From an uncultured bacterium (lineage in GTDB: Bacteria; Bacillota; Bacilli; Lactobacillales; Lactobacillaceae): a stretch of DNA of 64,000 bases. The notes below the pieces were generated by a model. That model was not told where the DNA came from. It did not search any database and was given only the letters and a program-made list of their open reading frames with translations. The stretch lies in NCBI GenBank assembly GCA_905214235.1, contig CAJMLF010000002.1, positions 1 to 64,000 on the forward strand, written 5' to 3'. Below, piece after piece: positions 38,697 to 47,573 of the stretch (its first letter is position 1; each line of letters starts with the position of its first letter). A program made the translations under genes and the position numbers.

Positions 38697-38818
38697 ATAA
38701 AGTGGTAGCTGAAATTTCTCCTAATAAGTTAAAAAATGATGAGAAAAATATAGAAAATCACGGGAATCTATAATATACTTTGTAACTGTTAACTGATTAC
38801 GGAAGGGAATCGATTAGT

Positions 38819-40201
38819 ATGAAGAATTCAGCACCAAAGTTGCGTCGGTCGATGACTGCCGGCCAAATGGAAATGATTTCGCTTGGTGGTGCCATCGGGG
38901 TCGGCCTGTTTATGGGGGCCACTTCTACGATCAAGTGGACGGGGCCGTCTGTTTTGCTGGCGTATGCCTTTGTTGGTTTAATCTTGTATATTGTGATGCG
39001 GGCGCTTGGGGAGATGATTTACATCAACCCCGGGACCGGGTCGTTTGCCGATTACGCAACCGAGTATGTTCACCCCTTAGCTGGCTACATCGCCAAGTGG
39101 GCGAACGTCTTCGAATACATTGTCGTTGGGATGTCGGAAGTGGTGGCCGCCACGGAATACCTCAAATACTGGTGGCCACACATGCACACTTGGATTGCCG
39201 GAATTGTCATTATTGTTTTCTTGGTTTTAGCCAACCTTGCCAGTGCGAAGGCCTATGGTTCACTAGAATTCTGGTTCGCGATGATCAAGGTGATCACAAT
39301 CATCTTCATGATTATCCTCGGCTTCTTGGTAATTTTCTTTGGCTTCGGTAACGGCGGCAAACCAACTGGCTTTAGCAACCTCTGGTCCCACGGTGGCTTC
39401 TTCACTGGTGGGGTGAGCGGGTTCTTCTTCTCCATGTCAATCATTGTTGGTTCATACGAAGGAATTGAACTGTTGGGGATTTCCGCTGGTGAAGTTGCCA
39501 ACCCCCAGAAGGCAATTGTTAAGTCCGTTAAATCCGTTTTGTTCCGGATCCTGATATTCTACATTGGGGCAATCTTTGTAATTGTCACAATTTACCCGTG
39601 GAACAAGCTGAGCAGCGTTGGTTCACCATTCGTTTCTACCTTTGCCAAGGTGGGAATTACCGCGGCTGCTTCCATTATTAACTTTGTTGTGCTGACGGCG
39701 GCACTCTCGGGAGCCAACTCGGGAATTTACAGCTCCAGCCGGATGCTTTTTAAGCTGGCCCACGAAGGGGATGCGCCAAGCGTCTTTGGTCGTCTTTCCA
39801 AGCGGGTCGTTCCGGATGCCGCCATCCTGGGAATTTCTGGTGGGATCCTGATTGGCTTTATCATTGACATCATTGCGTCCATTTACAGCAAGTCCACGGC
39901 AGATATGTTCGTGATTGTCTTCAGTTCATCCGTTCTTCCAGGGATGATTCCATGGTTTGTCATCCTGCTGGCGGAACTGCGCTTCCGGCACAACAACCCC
40001 GACTTGATGACGGACCACCCCTTTAAACTGCCACTGTACCCATTCTCGAACTACTTCGCCTTTATCATGTTGATTGTCATTGTGATCTTCATGTTCATCA
40101 ACCCGGATACCCGGGTATCTGTCATCGTGGGGGCAGTGGTCCTCATCCTGGCAGTCCTGATTTACCTCTTACGGCATGGCTTGAGCCGGGAAAAGGCTTA
40201 A
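38819..40201 (+). CDS. Amino acid permease (APC superfamily)
   Basis: This 460-aa integral membrane protein has about 12 helices and an N-terminal amino-acid-permease signature (GGAIGVGLFMGATSTIK at about 24-40, then ALGEMIYINPGTGSFADYA). It should import an amino acid by proton symport. The AAT family (GABA, D-Ala/Gly/D-Ser or aromatic permeases) is the nearest group, but the substrate cannot be read from sequence. RBS GGAAGGGAA precedes ATG 38819. TATAAT/TATACT boxes at 38769-38779 mark a promoter. It is monocistronic. Confidence 0.9.
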   Translation: MKNSAPKLRRSMTAGQMEMISLGGAIGVGLFMGATSTIKWTGPSVLLAYAFVGLILYIVMRALGEMIYINPGTGSFADYATEYVHPLAGYIAKWANVFEYIVVGMSEVVAATEYLKYWWPHMHTWIAGIVIIVFLVLANLASAKAYGSLEFWFAMIKVITIIFMIILGFLVIFFGFGNGGKPTGFSNLWSHGGFFTGGVSGFFFSMSIIVGSYEGIELLGISAGEVANPQKAIVKSVKSVLFRILIFYIGAIFVIVTIYPWNKLSSVGSPFVSTFAKVGITAAASIINFVVLTAALSGANSGIYSSSRMLFKLAHEGDAPSVFGRLSKRVVPDAAILGISGGILIGFIIDIIASIYSKSTADMFVIVFSSSVLPGMIPWFVILLAELRFRHNNPDLMTDHPFKLPLYPFSNYFAFIMLIVIVIFMFINPDTRVSVIVGAVVLILAVLIYLLRHGLSREKA

Positions 40202-40212
40202 AAATTTAGACT

Positions 40213-40247
40213 AAGGAGCACTAGTATAATGACGGTGCTCTTTTTTA
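40213..40247 (+). terminator. Terminator after the permease gene
   Basis: GAGCAC (40216-40221) pairs with GTGCTC (40235-40240), with AA/TT extension and a T6 tract. Confidence 0.75.
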
Positions 40248-40318
40248 TTTGCGGGGGCGTGGCACTGGGCCGCTTTTGTAGTACAATATCCTTTAGCTTA
40301 TTCTGAAGGGACCTATTT

Positions 40319-41860
40319 ATGAACAGAGGAGAATTTATTCATCGTCATAACCAGCTCGTCCAGGTTTTGCGAGCCATCTTAATTGGCCTGTTGACGGGCC
40401 TGGTGGTTAGCGTCTTTCGCCTATCCATCCAACACCTGCTGGGCTTTGTCACGGTTAGTTTCCGCTACTTTCACCACCACCCAACGGGGCTGGTTTGGTG
40501 GGCACTGGCTTCCGTGATTTTGGCCTTAATCCTGGGAATCATGACCCAGCGTTACCCGAATATCAAGGGGTCCGGAATCCCGCAGATTGAGGGACAGTTG
40601 ACCAGTCAGTTTGACGAAAAATGGTGGCCGGTCCTCTGGCGAAAGTTCATCGGGGGAATCCTGGCGATTGGGTCCGGACTCTACCTTGGTCGGGAAGGAC
40701 CGTCAATTCAACTCGGGGCCGCAGTTGGCCAGGGGGTGGCCGAGAGCTTCCATGCCGGTAAGCTCAACCGCCAGCTGGGGATTGCCAGTGGGGCCGCTGC
40801 CGGTTTGGCCGCCGCCTTTAACGCCCCGATTGCCAGCACGATCTTTATCTTGGAGGAGGTTTACCACAACTTTTCGCCTTTGATTTGGCTGGCGACCTTT
40901 GTCAGTTCCCTGTGCTCCAACATGGTGTCGATGACCTTCTTTGGCTTGCGGCCGGTATTAGCGGTGCCCTACCACCACATGCTACCGACGGGCCTCTATT
41001 GGCAGCTGGTCGTCCTTGGCCTGGTACTGGGCCTGTTAGGGCGTTTCTACCAGGTGATCATTCTGAACCTTGATAAGTGGACCGGGAAGCTGAAGTGGGT
41101 TCCACCCTACGCTTACCCGGTGCTGCCGTTTCTGTTAGTCATGCCGGTTGCCTGGTACTTCCCACTCACCCTGGGTGGGGGGAACCAGCTGATCACTGGG
41201 CTGACTAACCTCCCGTTTTCGTTGAGCCTGTTTGTCGGGCTCTTCGTCCTCCGCTTTGTCTTTTCGATGATTAGTTATAGCTCACAGCTTCCCGGGGGGA
41301 TCTTTTTACCGATCCTGACCCTAGGGGCCGTACTGGGGGCCGTCTACTGTGCCCTGATGGTTCGCTTGGGCCTGCTGCCGGTTCGTTATCTACCGAACTT
41401 CATTATTTATGCGATGGCCGGTTACTTTGCCTGTATCAGTAAGGCCCCTTTTACCGCCATCCTGCTGATTACGGAAATGGTCGGCTCACTGGCCCACCTG
41501 ATGCCCCTGGCAATCGTGGCCATGGTCGCTTACCTGGTTGTTGATGGCCTTCATGGGGAGCCAGTTTATACCGCAATGTTCAATAACTTTATCGGTAAAC
41601 ACGCCCCTGCTGTTCAACACGAGGTTGAGATGTCAGTGACGATTTACGCGGGATCCAGCCTGGACGGTAAGAAAATTGCCGACTTTGTTTGGCCGTACTC
41701 GAGTATCGTCACGACCATCTACCGGGGTGAGGAGCGGATTATCCCGAATGGCCAGACGGTTCTTGCTGCCGGTGACACAATCATCGTTCACGCCGTCCAA
41801 ACAAATAATAACCAGGCCTATAAGCGGATCAGCCGGGCAGCGCACTATGCGAATGTATAG
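40319..41860 (+). CDS. ClC chloride channel/antiporter with TrkA-C domain
   Basis: This 513-aa ClC-family protein carries anions across the membrane. The selectivity motifs are GSGIP (84-88), GREGP (124-128, external gating Glu126) and GIFLPIL. A Glu pair in ILEEVYHNF matches the internal proton-glutamate position of ClC antiporters, so Cl-/H+ exchange is more likely than a channel. The C-terminal 80 residues form an RCK/TrkA-C-like regulatory domain instead of the CBS pair seen in some ClCs. A TACAAT -10 precedes it. Acid-stress or fluoride roles are possible but not shown. Confidence 0.9.
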   Translation: MNRGEFIHRHNQLVQVLRAILIGLLTGLVVSVFRLSIQHLLGFVTVSFRYFHHHPTGLVWWALASVILALILGIMTQRYPNIKGSGIPQIEGQLTSQFDEKWWPVLWRKFIGGILAIGSGLYLGREGPSIQLGAAVGQGVAESFHAGKLNRQLGIASGAAAGLAAAFNAPIASTIFILEEVYHNFSPLIWLATFVSSLCSNMVSMTFFGLRPVLAVPYHHMLPTGLYWQLVVLGLVLGLLGRFYQVIILNLDKWTGKLKWVPPYAYPVLPFLLVMPVAWYFPLTLGGGNQLITGLTNLPFSLSLFVGLFVLRFVFSMISYSSQLPGGIFLPILTLGAVLGAVYCALMVRLGLLPVRYLPNFIIYAMAGYFACISKAPFTAILLITEMVGSLAHLMPLAIVAMVAYLVVDGLHGEPVYTAMFNNFIGKHAPAVQHEVEMSVTIYAGSSLDGKKIADFVWPYSSIVTTIYRGEERIIPNGQTVLAAGDTIIVHAVQTNNNQAYKRISRAAHYANV

Positions 41861-41924
41861 AAATCACGGTTGTAATATGATATGATATTAGAGATATAGC
41901 CGGTATAAATTAGGAGGAAGATCC

Positions 41925-42164
41925 TTGTATAATACTTTAATGACAATCTTTTTAATTGTATGTGTAATTATGATTGCATGTGTAATGATGCAACCAGCTA
42001 AAAACGATAACGATGCGATGTCTGCCTTGACTGGTGGTGCCGGTGATCTTTTCTCCCGGCGCAAGGCCCGGGGATTTGAAGCCGTCATGCAAATTGTGAC
42101 CACAATCTGTGGGGCACTCTTCTTCATCTTGGCGCTTGCCTTAGTTTACGTATCGTCACATTAG
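41925..42164 (+). CDS. secG: Preprotein translocase subunit SecG
   Basis: SecG is a small accessory subunit of the SecYEG channel. The 79-aa protein has two membrane helices (about 3-21 and 56-76) joined by a Gly-rich loop (MSALTGGAGDLFSRRKARG). It starts at TTG 41925, 7 nt after AGGAGG. It precedes est-rnr-smpB as in Bacillus. A hairpin between secG and est probably gives partial termination. Confidence 0.95.
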   Translation: MYNTLMTIFLIVCVIMIACVMMQPAKNDNDAMSALTGGAGDLFSRRKARGFEAVMQIVTTICGALFFILALALVYVSSH

Positions 42165-42177
42165 GTTTTCTAAGTTT

Positions 42178-42213
42178 GTGCCTCCTGGAGCAGTTTCAGG
42201 GGGCCTTTTTATT
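42178..42213 (+). terminator. Terminator between secG and est
   Basis: GCCTCCTG (42180-42187) pairs with CAGGGGGC (42197-42204), followed by CTTTTTATT. Confidence 0.75.
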
Positions 42214-42232
42214 AAGAAGTGGGGATGGTGAG

Positions 42233-43009
42233 ATGAAGACCTATACTGGTGAAACCTTCTTCTTCCCGCACAGTGGGAAGAAGGGGGTAATCCTGCTGCA
42301 TGCCTATACGGGCAACAGTAACGATGTCCGGATGCTTGGCCGCCAGCTTAACTGGGCCGGCTACACGGTCTGTGCGCCGCTTTTTACGGGTCATGGTGGT
42401 GATCCCCGGGAGATCCTTAAAAAGGGGAGCCCGGCTGACTGGCAGGATGATACCCGGATGGCAATTTTCCGCCTGCGGGACACGGGGGTGGACCAGATTG
42501 CTATCTTTGGCCTTTCACTAGGGGGCCTGCTGGCAACGTGGGCCTTAGAAGAGGACCCGTCCTTGCTTGGCGGGGGTGTCTTTGCCTCACCAATAACAAC
42601 CTGGGGGGATTCGAATGTTCCCCAATATTTTCCGACACTCGCCGAAAAGTACTACCGGCGGGTACATACAGAGCCGGAATTGATTAGCGAACGGTTAGCA
42701 TGGCTTAACGAGCGGTTACCCGCCCAGCTCAATGACATTAAGAAGCTTGCCCGTCAACTGGCCGTCAACCTTAACCGGATTCACCGGCCGTTTTTTATTG
42801 CCCAGGGCGGTAAGGACGAAATGATTGACCCCAATTCAGGGGCCCAGCTTCGTGACCGTTTACTTGCCCAGGGGACACCGGTTGACTTTCACTACTATCC
42901 GGATGCCACCCACTTACTAACCGTAAATTCAGCACACCGTCAGCTCTTTAGCGACGTTGAAAACTATTTGAATAATTTATTTGAGGTAACAAATGACAAT
43001 CAACAATAA
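42233..43009 (+). CDS. Carboxylesterase-type alpha/beta hydrolase
   Basis: This 258-aa cytoplasmic alpha/beta hydrolase resembles the Est/YvaK carboxylesterases that lie between secG and rnr in many Firmicutes. The nucleophile elbow GLSLGG (Ser95), an acidic residue in GGKDEMIDP and the His in PDATHLL complete the triad. I start at ATG 42233, after GGGGATGGTGAG; earlier in-frame codons overlap the terminator. Its 3' end overlaps rnr by 17 bp. The natural ester is unknown. Confidence 0.9.
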   Translation: MKTYTGETFFFPHSGKKGVILLHAYTGNSNDVRMLGRQLNWAGYTVCAPLFTGHGGDPREILKKGSPADWQDDTRMAIFRLRDTGVDQIAIFGLSLGGLLATWALEEDPSLLGGGVFASPITTWGDSNVPQYFPTLAEKYYRRVHTEPELISERLAWLNERLPAQLNDIKKLARQLAVNLNRIHRPFFIAQGGKDEMIDPNSGAQLRDRLLAQGTPVDFHYYPDATHLLTVNSAHRQLFSDVENYLNNLFEVTNDNQQ

Positions 43010-45362
43010 GACGAAATTAAAAGACAATATTCTCGATTTCCTGACGAAGAACGCCGGAATCAGTTACTCCGCTGAGCGGATTGCGCACGCGCTCGATATG
43101 GATAATGCCGAGCAGTTCACGCCAATCGTCCAGACCCTCGCCCAGCTTGAACGTGATAAGAAGGCCCGGGTAACCGATAAGGGCGAGTTTGAGGCGGTTA
43201 TTAAACAAGAACCGATTACGGGGACGTTCCATGGAAACGACAAGGGTTTCGGCTTCGTAGAATACGATCCCGACCTGCCTGACATGTTCATTAATCCCGA
43301 CCACACCTTGCATGCCCTTAATGGCGACCAGGTGGCGGTCAAGGTTTTGAAGGCCGGTGACCCCGCAGCGGGCCAGGGCCCAGAAGCAATGGTTACCAAG
43401 ATCCTGGAACACAACTACGAACGGGTCGTGGGTGAATTCAAGCAGGAAACCGTTGGTAACTACATCGGTGAGGTCCTCTTGAAGGATAAGAAACTTAGTC
43501 AATTCCGCTTTTTTGTCACCGATAAGGGCCTCAAGCCCATGGATGGTGAGGTTGTTACGGCGACCGTTGAGACCTATCCAGACGACGAGTCGCCCCAAGT
43601 CCTCACCGGGGCCGTTACGGAGGTAATCGGGAACAAGGATGAACCGGGAATCGATATTCTCTCGGTCATCTATGCTCATGATGTTCCCCATGAATTTCCT
43701 AAGGAGGCAATGGAGCAGGCAAACAAAATTCCGTTGCACGTCCTTCCCGAAGAAAAGAAGGGGCGCAAGGACATTACCAACCAGCCCCTGGTAACTATTG
43801 ACGCCATCGAGTCCAAGGACTTGGACGATGCCGTCGTTGCTTGGAAGCTTGATAACGGTAACTACCACCTTGGGGTTCATATTGCGGACGTCAGCCACTA
43901 TGTTCAACTGGGGACCCCGCTCGACAAGGAAGCCTTCAAGCGAGGGACATCGGTTTACCTGACGGACCGGGTCGTCCCGATGCTGCCGAAGCGCCTGTCC
44001 AATGGTATCTGTTCTTTAAACCCGGGTGAGGAGCGGCTCTCAATGAGTTGTGAAATGGAAATCAACGACCAGGGGAAGATCGTCAAACACCGCATCTTCC
44101 CAAGTGTCATGAAGTCCCATGCCCGGATGACCTACAAGGCCGTTAACCGGATCCTGGAGGCCCATGACCAAAAGACGATTGACCGCTACAAGGACCTCGT
44201 GCCAATGTTTGAAACCATGGCAGAGCTTCACAAGATCCTTTTGAAGAACCGGAAACGGCGGGGCGCAATCGACTTTGAGGCGCCGGAAGCAAAGATCATT
44301 GTTGATGATAAGGGTCACCCAATTGACATCCAGCTCCGGGAACGGGGACTGGCTGAACGGATGATTGAATCATTCATGCTGGCCGCCAACGAAACGGTTG
44401 CCCACCACTACTTTGATGAGCACGTTCCCTTCCTCTACCGGATCCACGAGACCCCGGATAAAGACCGGATTAAGTCGTTTGTCGACTTCTTGAGCGTCTT
44501 TGGGATCAACGTCCACGGTGACGTGAACAACGTTAAGCCCAAGATGCTGCAAAACGTCCTGAAAGACGTTGCCGGAAAGCCGGAAGAGCAGATGGTCCAG
44601 GTAATGATGCTGCGGAGTATGCAACAGGCCAAGTACTCTGACGAGGAACTGGGGCACTTTGGCCTGGGCGCTAAGTACTACACCCACTTTACGTCGCCAA
44701 TTCGGCGGTACCCGGATGACACGGTTCACCGTCTGATCAAGTGGTATGCCCAACACGGTAAGGGTGAAAAGGCTAAGGCCGCTTGGCGCGATAAGTTGCC
44801 AGAGATTGCTGAACACACGTCCGTCACCGAGCGGCGGGGAATTGACACCGAGCGGGACGTCGACAGCATGAAGAAGGCCGAGTACATGGAAGACCACGTT
44901 GGCGAAACCTTCGATGCCGTGGTCAGCTCCGTTATGAAGTTCGGCCTCTTTGTCCAACTGGAGAACACCGTTGAAGGACTCATCCACATTAGCGTGATGA
45001 CGGATGACTACTATGAATACTCCGAAAAACACATGGCCCTAATTGGGCGGAAGACCCACCGGATCTTCCAAATCGGTCAACCGGTAAAGGTTAAGTTACT
45101 TCGGGTTGACAAGGACCTGCGGGAAATCGACTTTGAGCTGGTCAATCCGCAGGACGCGCCAAAGACCAAGATTCGGGTTCCTCACGAACACGATAACCGT
45201 CGTCGCGGAAACCGGAACCGGCGGCGGGGTAATCATGGTCATGTTAAGCGCCATGATCATAACCAGCACAATGGGCACGTTAATAACCGGCAGATTAACC
45301 GGGGCCAAACGCGTCACCATAATAATTCACGCGACCACCATTCACAAGGGCGGCACCATTAA
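42993..45362 (+). CDS. rnr: Ribonuclease R
   Basis: RNase R is a processive 3'-to-5' exoribonuclease that degrades structured RNA and works with SmpB/tmRNA on stalled messages. The 789-aa protein has an N-terminal helix-turn-helix-like part, cold-shock domains, the RNB core with DLDDAVVAWKLDNGNYHLGV and an S1 domain (GLFVQLENTVEGLIH at about 651-665). About the last 60 residues are a low-complexity tail rich in His, Asn, Arg and Gly. The ATG overlaps est. smpB follows 18 bp downstream. Confidence 0.96.
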   Translation: MTINNKTKLKDNILDFLTKNAGISYSAERIAHALDMDNAEQFTPIVQTLAQLERDKKARVTDKGEFEAVIKQEPITGTFHGNDKGFGFVEYDPDLPDMFINPDHTLHALNGDQVAVKVLKAGDPAAGQGPEAMVTKILEHNYERVVGEFKQETVGNYIGEVLLKDKKLSQFRFFVTDKGLKPMDGEVVTATVETYPDDESPQVLTGAVTEVIGNKDEPGIDILSVIYAHDVPHEFPKEAMEQANKIPLHVLPEEKKGRKDITNQPLVTIDAIESKDLDDAVVAWKLDNGNYHLGVHIADVSHYVQLGTPLDKEAFKRGTSVYLTDRVVPMLPKRLSNGICSLNPGEERLSMSCEMEINDQGKIVKHRIFPSVMKSHARMTYKAVNRILEAHDQKTIDRYKDLVPMFETMAELHKILLKNRKRRGAIDFEAPEAKIIVDDKGHPIDIQLRERGLAERMIESFMLAANETVAHHYFDEHVPFLYRIHETPDKDRIKSFVDFLSVFGINVHGDVNNVKPKMLQNVLKDVAGKPEEQMVQVMMLRSMQQAKYSDEELGHFGLGAKYYTHFTSPIRRYPDDTVHRLIKWYAQHGKGEKAKAAWRDKLPEIAEHTSVTERRGIDTERDVDSMKKAEYMEDHVGETFDAVVSSVMKFGLFVQLENTVEGLIHISVMTDDYYEYSEKHMALIGRKTHRIFQIGQPVKVKLLRVDKDLREIDFELVNPQDAPKTKIRVPHEHDNRRRGNRNRRRGNHGHVKRHDHNQHNGHVNNRQINRGQTRHHNNSRDHHSQGRHH

Positions 45363-45380
45363 AACTAACGGAGGGATAAA

Positions 45381-45854
45381 ATGGCAAAAAGATCCCAACA
45401 AAAGAATAATGACAACTTGATTGCCCAAAATAAAAAGGCCCGCCACGACTATTTTGTGACGGACACGGTTGAGGCGGGACTGGTACTGACCGGGACGGAG
45501 ATTAAGTCTGTCCGGGCCCACCGGGTTAACCTCAAGGATGGCTTTGCCCAGATAAAAAACGGCGAGGCCTGGTTGATGAATGTTCATATTAGTGAATACG
45601 ACAACGGGAATATCTTTAACCAAGACCCGCTCCGTAACCGGAAGCTCCTTCTTCATAAGAAAGAGATTCACCGCCTAGTGGGGGCGCTACAGGACAAGGG
45701 GGTCACCCTGATCCCCCTCAAGATGTACATCAAGCATGGCTATGCCAAGGTCTTGATGGGCGTTGCCAAAGGTAAGCACCAATACGATAAGCGGGAAGCA
45801 ATTAAACGCCGTGAGCAAAATCGCGAAATTGAACGGGTAATGAAGCACTACTAA
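45381..45854 (+). CDS. smpB: SsrA-binding protein SmpB
   Basis: SmpB delivers tmRNA to stalled ribosomes for trans-translation. The 157-aa protein has the family core [20 protein letters not shown] followed by GTEIKSVRA. The C-terminal basic tail ([21 protein letters not shown] as a whole) enters the mRNA channel in known structures. RBS GGAGGG precedes ATG 45381. It is cotranscribed with rnr. I looked for ssrA (tmRNA) directly downstream and did not find it. Confidence 0.97.
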   Translation: MAKRSQQKNNDNLIAQNKKARHDYFVTDTVEAGLVLTGTEIKSVRAHRVNLKDGFAQIKNGEAWLMNVHISEYDNGNIFNQDPLRNRKLLLHKKEIHRLVGALQDKGVTLIPLKMYIKHGYAKVLMGVAKGKHQYDKREAIKRREQNREIERVMKHY

Positions 45855-45860
45855 GATGAA

Positions 45861-45919
45861 AACCGTCTTCAAGAACTGACCAAAAAAAAGCCGGTCAGGA
45901 TTGAAGACGGTTCTTTTAT
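45861..45919. terminator. Terminator after smpB
   Basis: AACCGTCTTCAA (45861-45872) and TTGAAGACGGTT (45901-45912) pair perfectly. An inner CTGACC/GGTCAG helix extends the stem, and CTTTTATT follows. Confidence 0.85.
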
Positions 45920-45970
45920 TAAACTTTTAGTTCTTCGAATATTACACAGTAATCGCGGAAAAACCAAATA

Positions 45971-46105
45971 GGCTTGCTCCGCGTCGAAGGGTGCTCCTAG
46001 TGTCTAGCGCCGTGAAGCAAGTCCATTGATTACGGACAATCATTGGCCCGTTCCGTGCCAACGATCGTCCTATACTAGCCAAAGGCGCACTCTGATGCCT
46101 TTTTC
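45971..46105 (+). repeat. Structured repeat element, copy A
   Basis: This non-coding stretch folds extensively. GGCTTGCT (45971-45978) can pair with AGCAAGTC (46016-46023). GGACAATCATTGG (46034-46046) pairs with CCAACGATCGTCC (46058-46070). The outer arms are GGGTGCTCC (45989-45997) and GGCGCACTC (46084-46092), with a T5 run at 46100-46104. It shares GACAATCATTGG, the CTAGCC motif, the outer-stem plan and the T5 end with copy B at 56624-56710. It lies between smpB and the 3' end of the opposite gene. Confidence 0.55.
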
Positions 46106-46127
46106 CCAGCTTCTGAATATTGTGAAC

Positions 46128-46673
46128 TTATTTAAGCCGGTACCCCATCCCAAAACTATCGGAGAGGGACCGGTTCTTGAATTGGACCTTATTGACGTCA
46201 AACTGACCGCCGCGGGCCCAGTGGTCGAGGACACTGGCAACTAGGATGGCTAGGGGCTCGTCTTCCTGCCTCGTGACCCGGAGTTCGTGACAGTAGGAAC
46301 CGGAAAACTGGACTGGTTTAAGGGCAAAGACCAGTTTGCCGGCCCCAAAGACCCGGTAACGGTTGCTCAGGGGTGACCCCACGATAATCCAGTTAAGTCC
46401 CCGGATATAAACGACCTGGCGGACAAAGCCAAAGGACTTACCAACGGTTCCCACCCGGTGGCGGTGCTCGTACAGGCCAAACTTTGGTAAGAGGCCGAGG
46501 GAAAGCTGCTTGACCTCTGCCAGTAATTCACCATTAATGGCGTATAACGACAAAACGTCGTGGTGCATTCCCCACTTACCAGCCAGGAGGTAACAGGACC
46601 GCCCCTGGTCATCACGAACTACTGTTGTCCCGTGCAGGTCGGTTGAATGATCACGAAGGTACAACTTACGCAC
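46128..46673 (-). CDS. LURP-one-related/YxjI-like protein
   Basis: This 181-aa protein resembles the LURP-one-related (LOR, DUF567) family, whose members fold as a Tubby-like beta-barrel. Features include VRDDQGRSCYLLAGKWG near the N terminus and a run of short strands throughout, with no membrane segment. Function is unknown in bacteria. It starts at minus-strand GTG 46673 after GGTGGTGAG. An extended -10 (TGGTAAAAT) about 45 nt upstream is a likely promoter. It is divergent from ung. The family call is moderate. Confidence 0.55.
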   Translation of the reverse strand: MRKLYLRDHSTDLHGTTVVRDDQGRSCYLLAGKWGMHHDVLSLYAINGELLAEVKQLSLGLLPKFGLYEHRHRVGTVGKSFGFVRQVVYIRGLNWIIVGSPLSNRYRVFGAGKLVFALKPVQFSGSYCHELRVTRQEDEPLAILVASVLDHWARGGQFDVNKVQFKNRSLSDSFGMGYRLK

Positions 46674-46824
46674 GAACTCACCACCATCCTCAATTAGTTA
46701 TTAAACCTATTTTACCAGTTTGACCAATAAATGCCCAATAATCTAATTATAAAAAAGCGTTTCCAATAGCACTGTTACCACCTATTTAGATATGATAGAA
46801 TAAAAGACGAGGTGCATAATACTG

Positions 46825-47547
46825 ATGAGACGATTAATCCACAATGACTGGTGGCCGGTCCTTGAGCCCCAGTTCGAAAGTTCATACTATTCACAGCTTC
46901 ATGACTTCTTAAAGGAGGAGTACACCCACCGGACAATCTATCCGGAGATGCATCATATCTTTGAGGCCTTTGAGTGGACCCCCTTTAGTAAGGTGAAGGT
47001 GGTTATTCTGGGGCAGGACCCTTACCATGGCCCCCACCAGGCACACGGATGCAGTTTCTCAGTGTTACCAGGAGTGGCGGTTCCACCATCTTTGCAAAAT
47101 ATCTATAAGGAATTGCAAAGTGACGTGGGTTTTAAGCCCGTGAACCATGGTTACCTAAAGCACTGGGCCGACCAGGGCGTTCTCCTGCTTAACTCGGTTC
47201 TAACCGTCCGAGCGGGACAGGCCTTTTCTCACCGGGGACACGGCTGGGAAAAGCTGACGGATGCGGCAATTCATGCATTGTCTGAGCGCCCGAAGCCCGT
47301 GGTGTTTATCCTGTGGGGGCGGGCAGCCCGGGACAAGAAGAAGCTGATTAACACGAATACCAATATTATTCTCGAATCAGCCCACCCGAGTCCGCTGTCT
47401 GCTAACCGTGGTTTCTTTGGTTCACGGCCGTTTTCAAAGACCAACGAAGCACTTCGCGCAATGGGAGAACAGCCAATTGATTGGCAGCTGCCGGAAAATC
47501 CGGTGGCGGATGAAGGGACAACTAATCAGTTGCCGAAAAATGCTTAA
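46825..47547 (+). CDS. ung: Uracil-DNA glycosylase, family 1
   Basis: Ung removes uracil from DNA to start base excision repair. The 240-aa protein has the catalytic water-activating motif GQDPYHG (Asp65), the Ser/Pro loops [12 protein letters not shown] and [11 protein letters not shown], and the leucine-loop [16 protein letters not shown] 46825 follows GAGGTG. The C-terminal about 15 residues extend beyond the usual end. pta starts 26 bp downstream, so they are probably one transcript, as in other lactobacilli. Confidence 0.96.
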   Translation: MRRLIHNDWWPVLEPQFESSYYSQLHDFLKEEYTHRTIYPEMHHIFEAFEWTPFSKVKVVILGQDPYHGPHQAHGCSFSVLPGVAVPPSLQNIYKELQSDVGFKPVNHGYLKHWADQGVLLLNSVLTVRAGQAFSHRGHGWEKLTDAAIHALSERPKPVVFILWGRAARDKKKLINTNTNIILESAHPSPLSANRGFFGSRPFSKTNEALRAMGEQPIDWQLPENPVADEGTTNQLPKNA

Positions 47548-47573
47548 GGATCAATTGAGGAGGTACTTGCATA

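Noticed and set aside
45855..46127. tmRNA (ssrA) after smpB
   Set aside because: None of the conserved tRNA-like ends or a tag-peptide frame were found; the region is filled by a terminator and the structured repeat.
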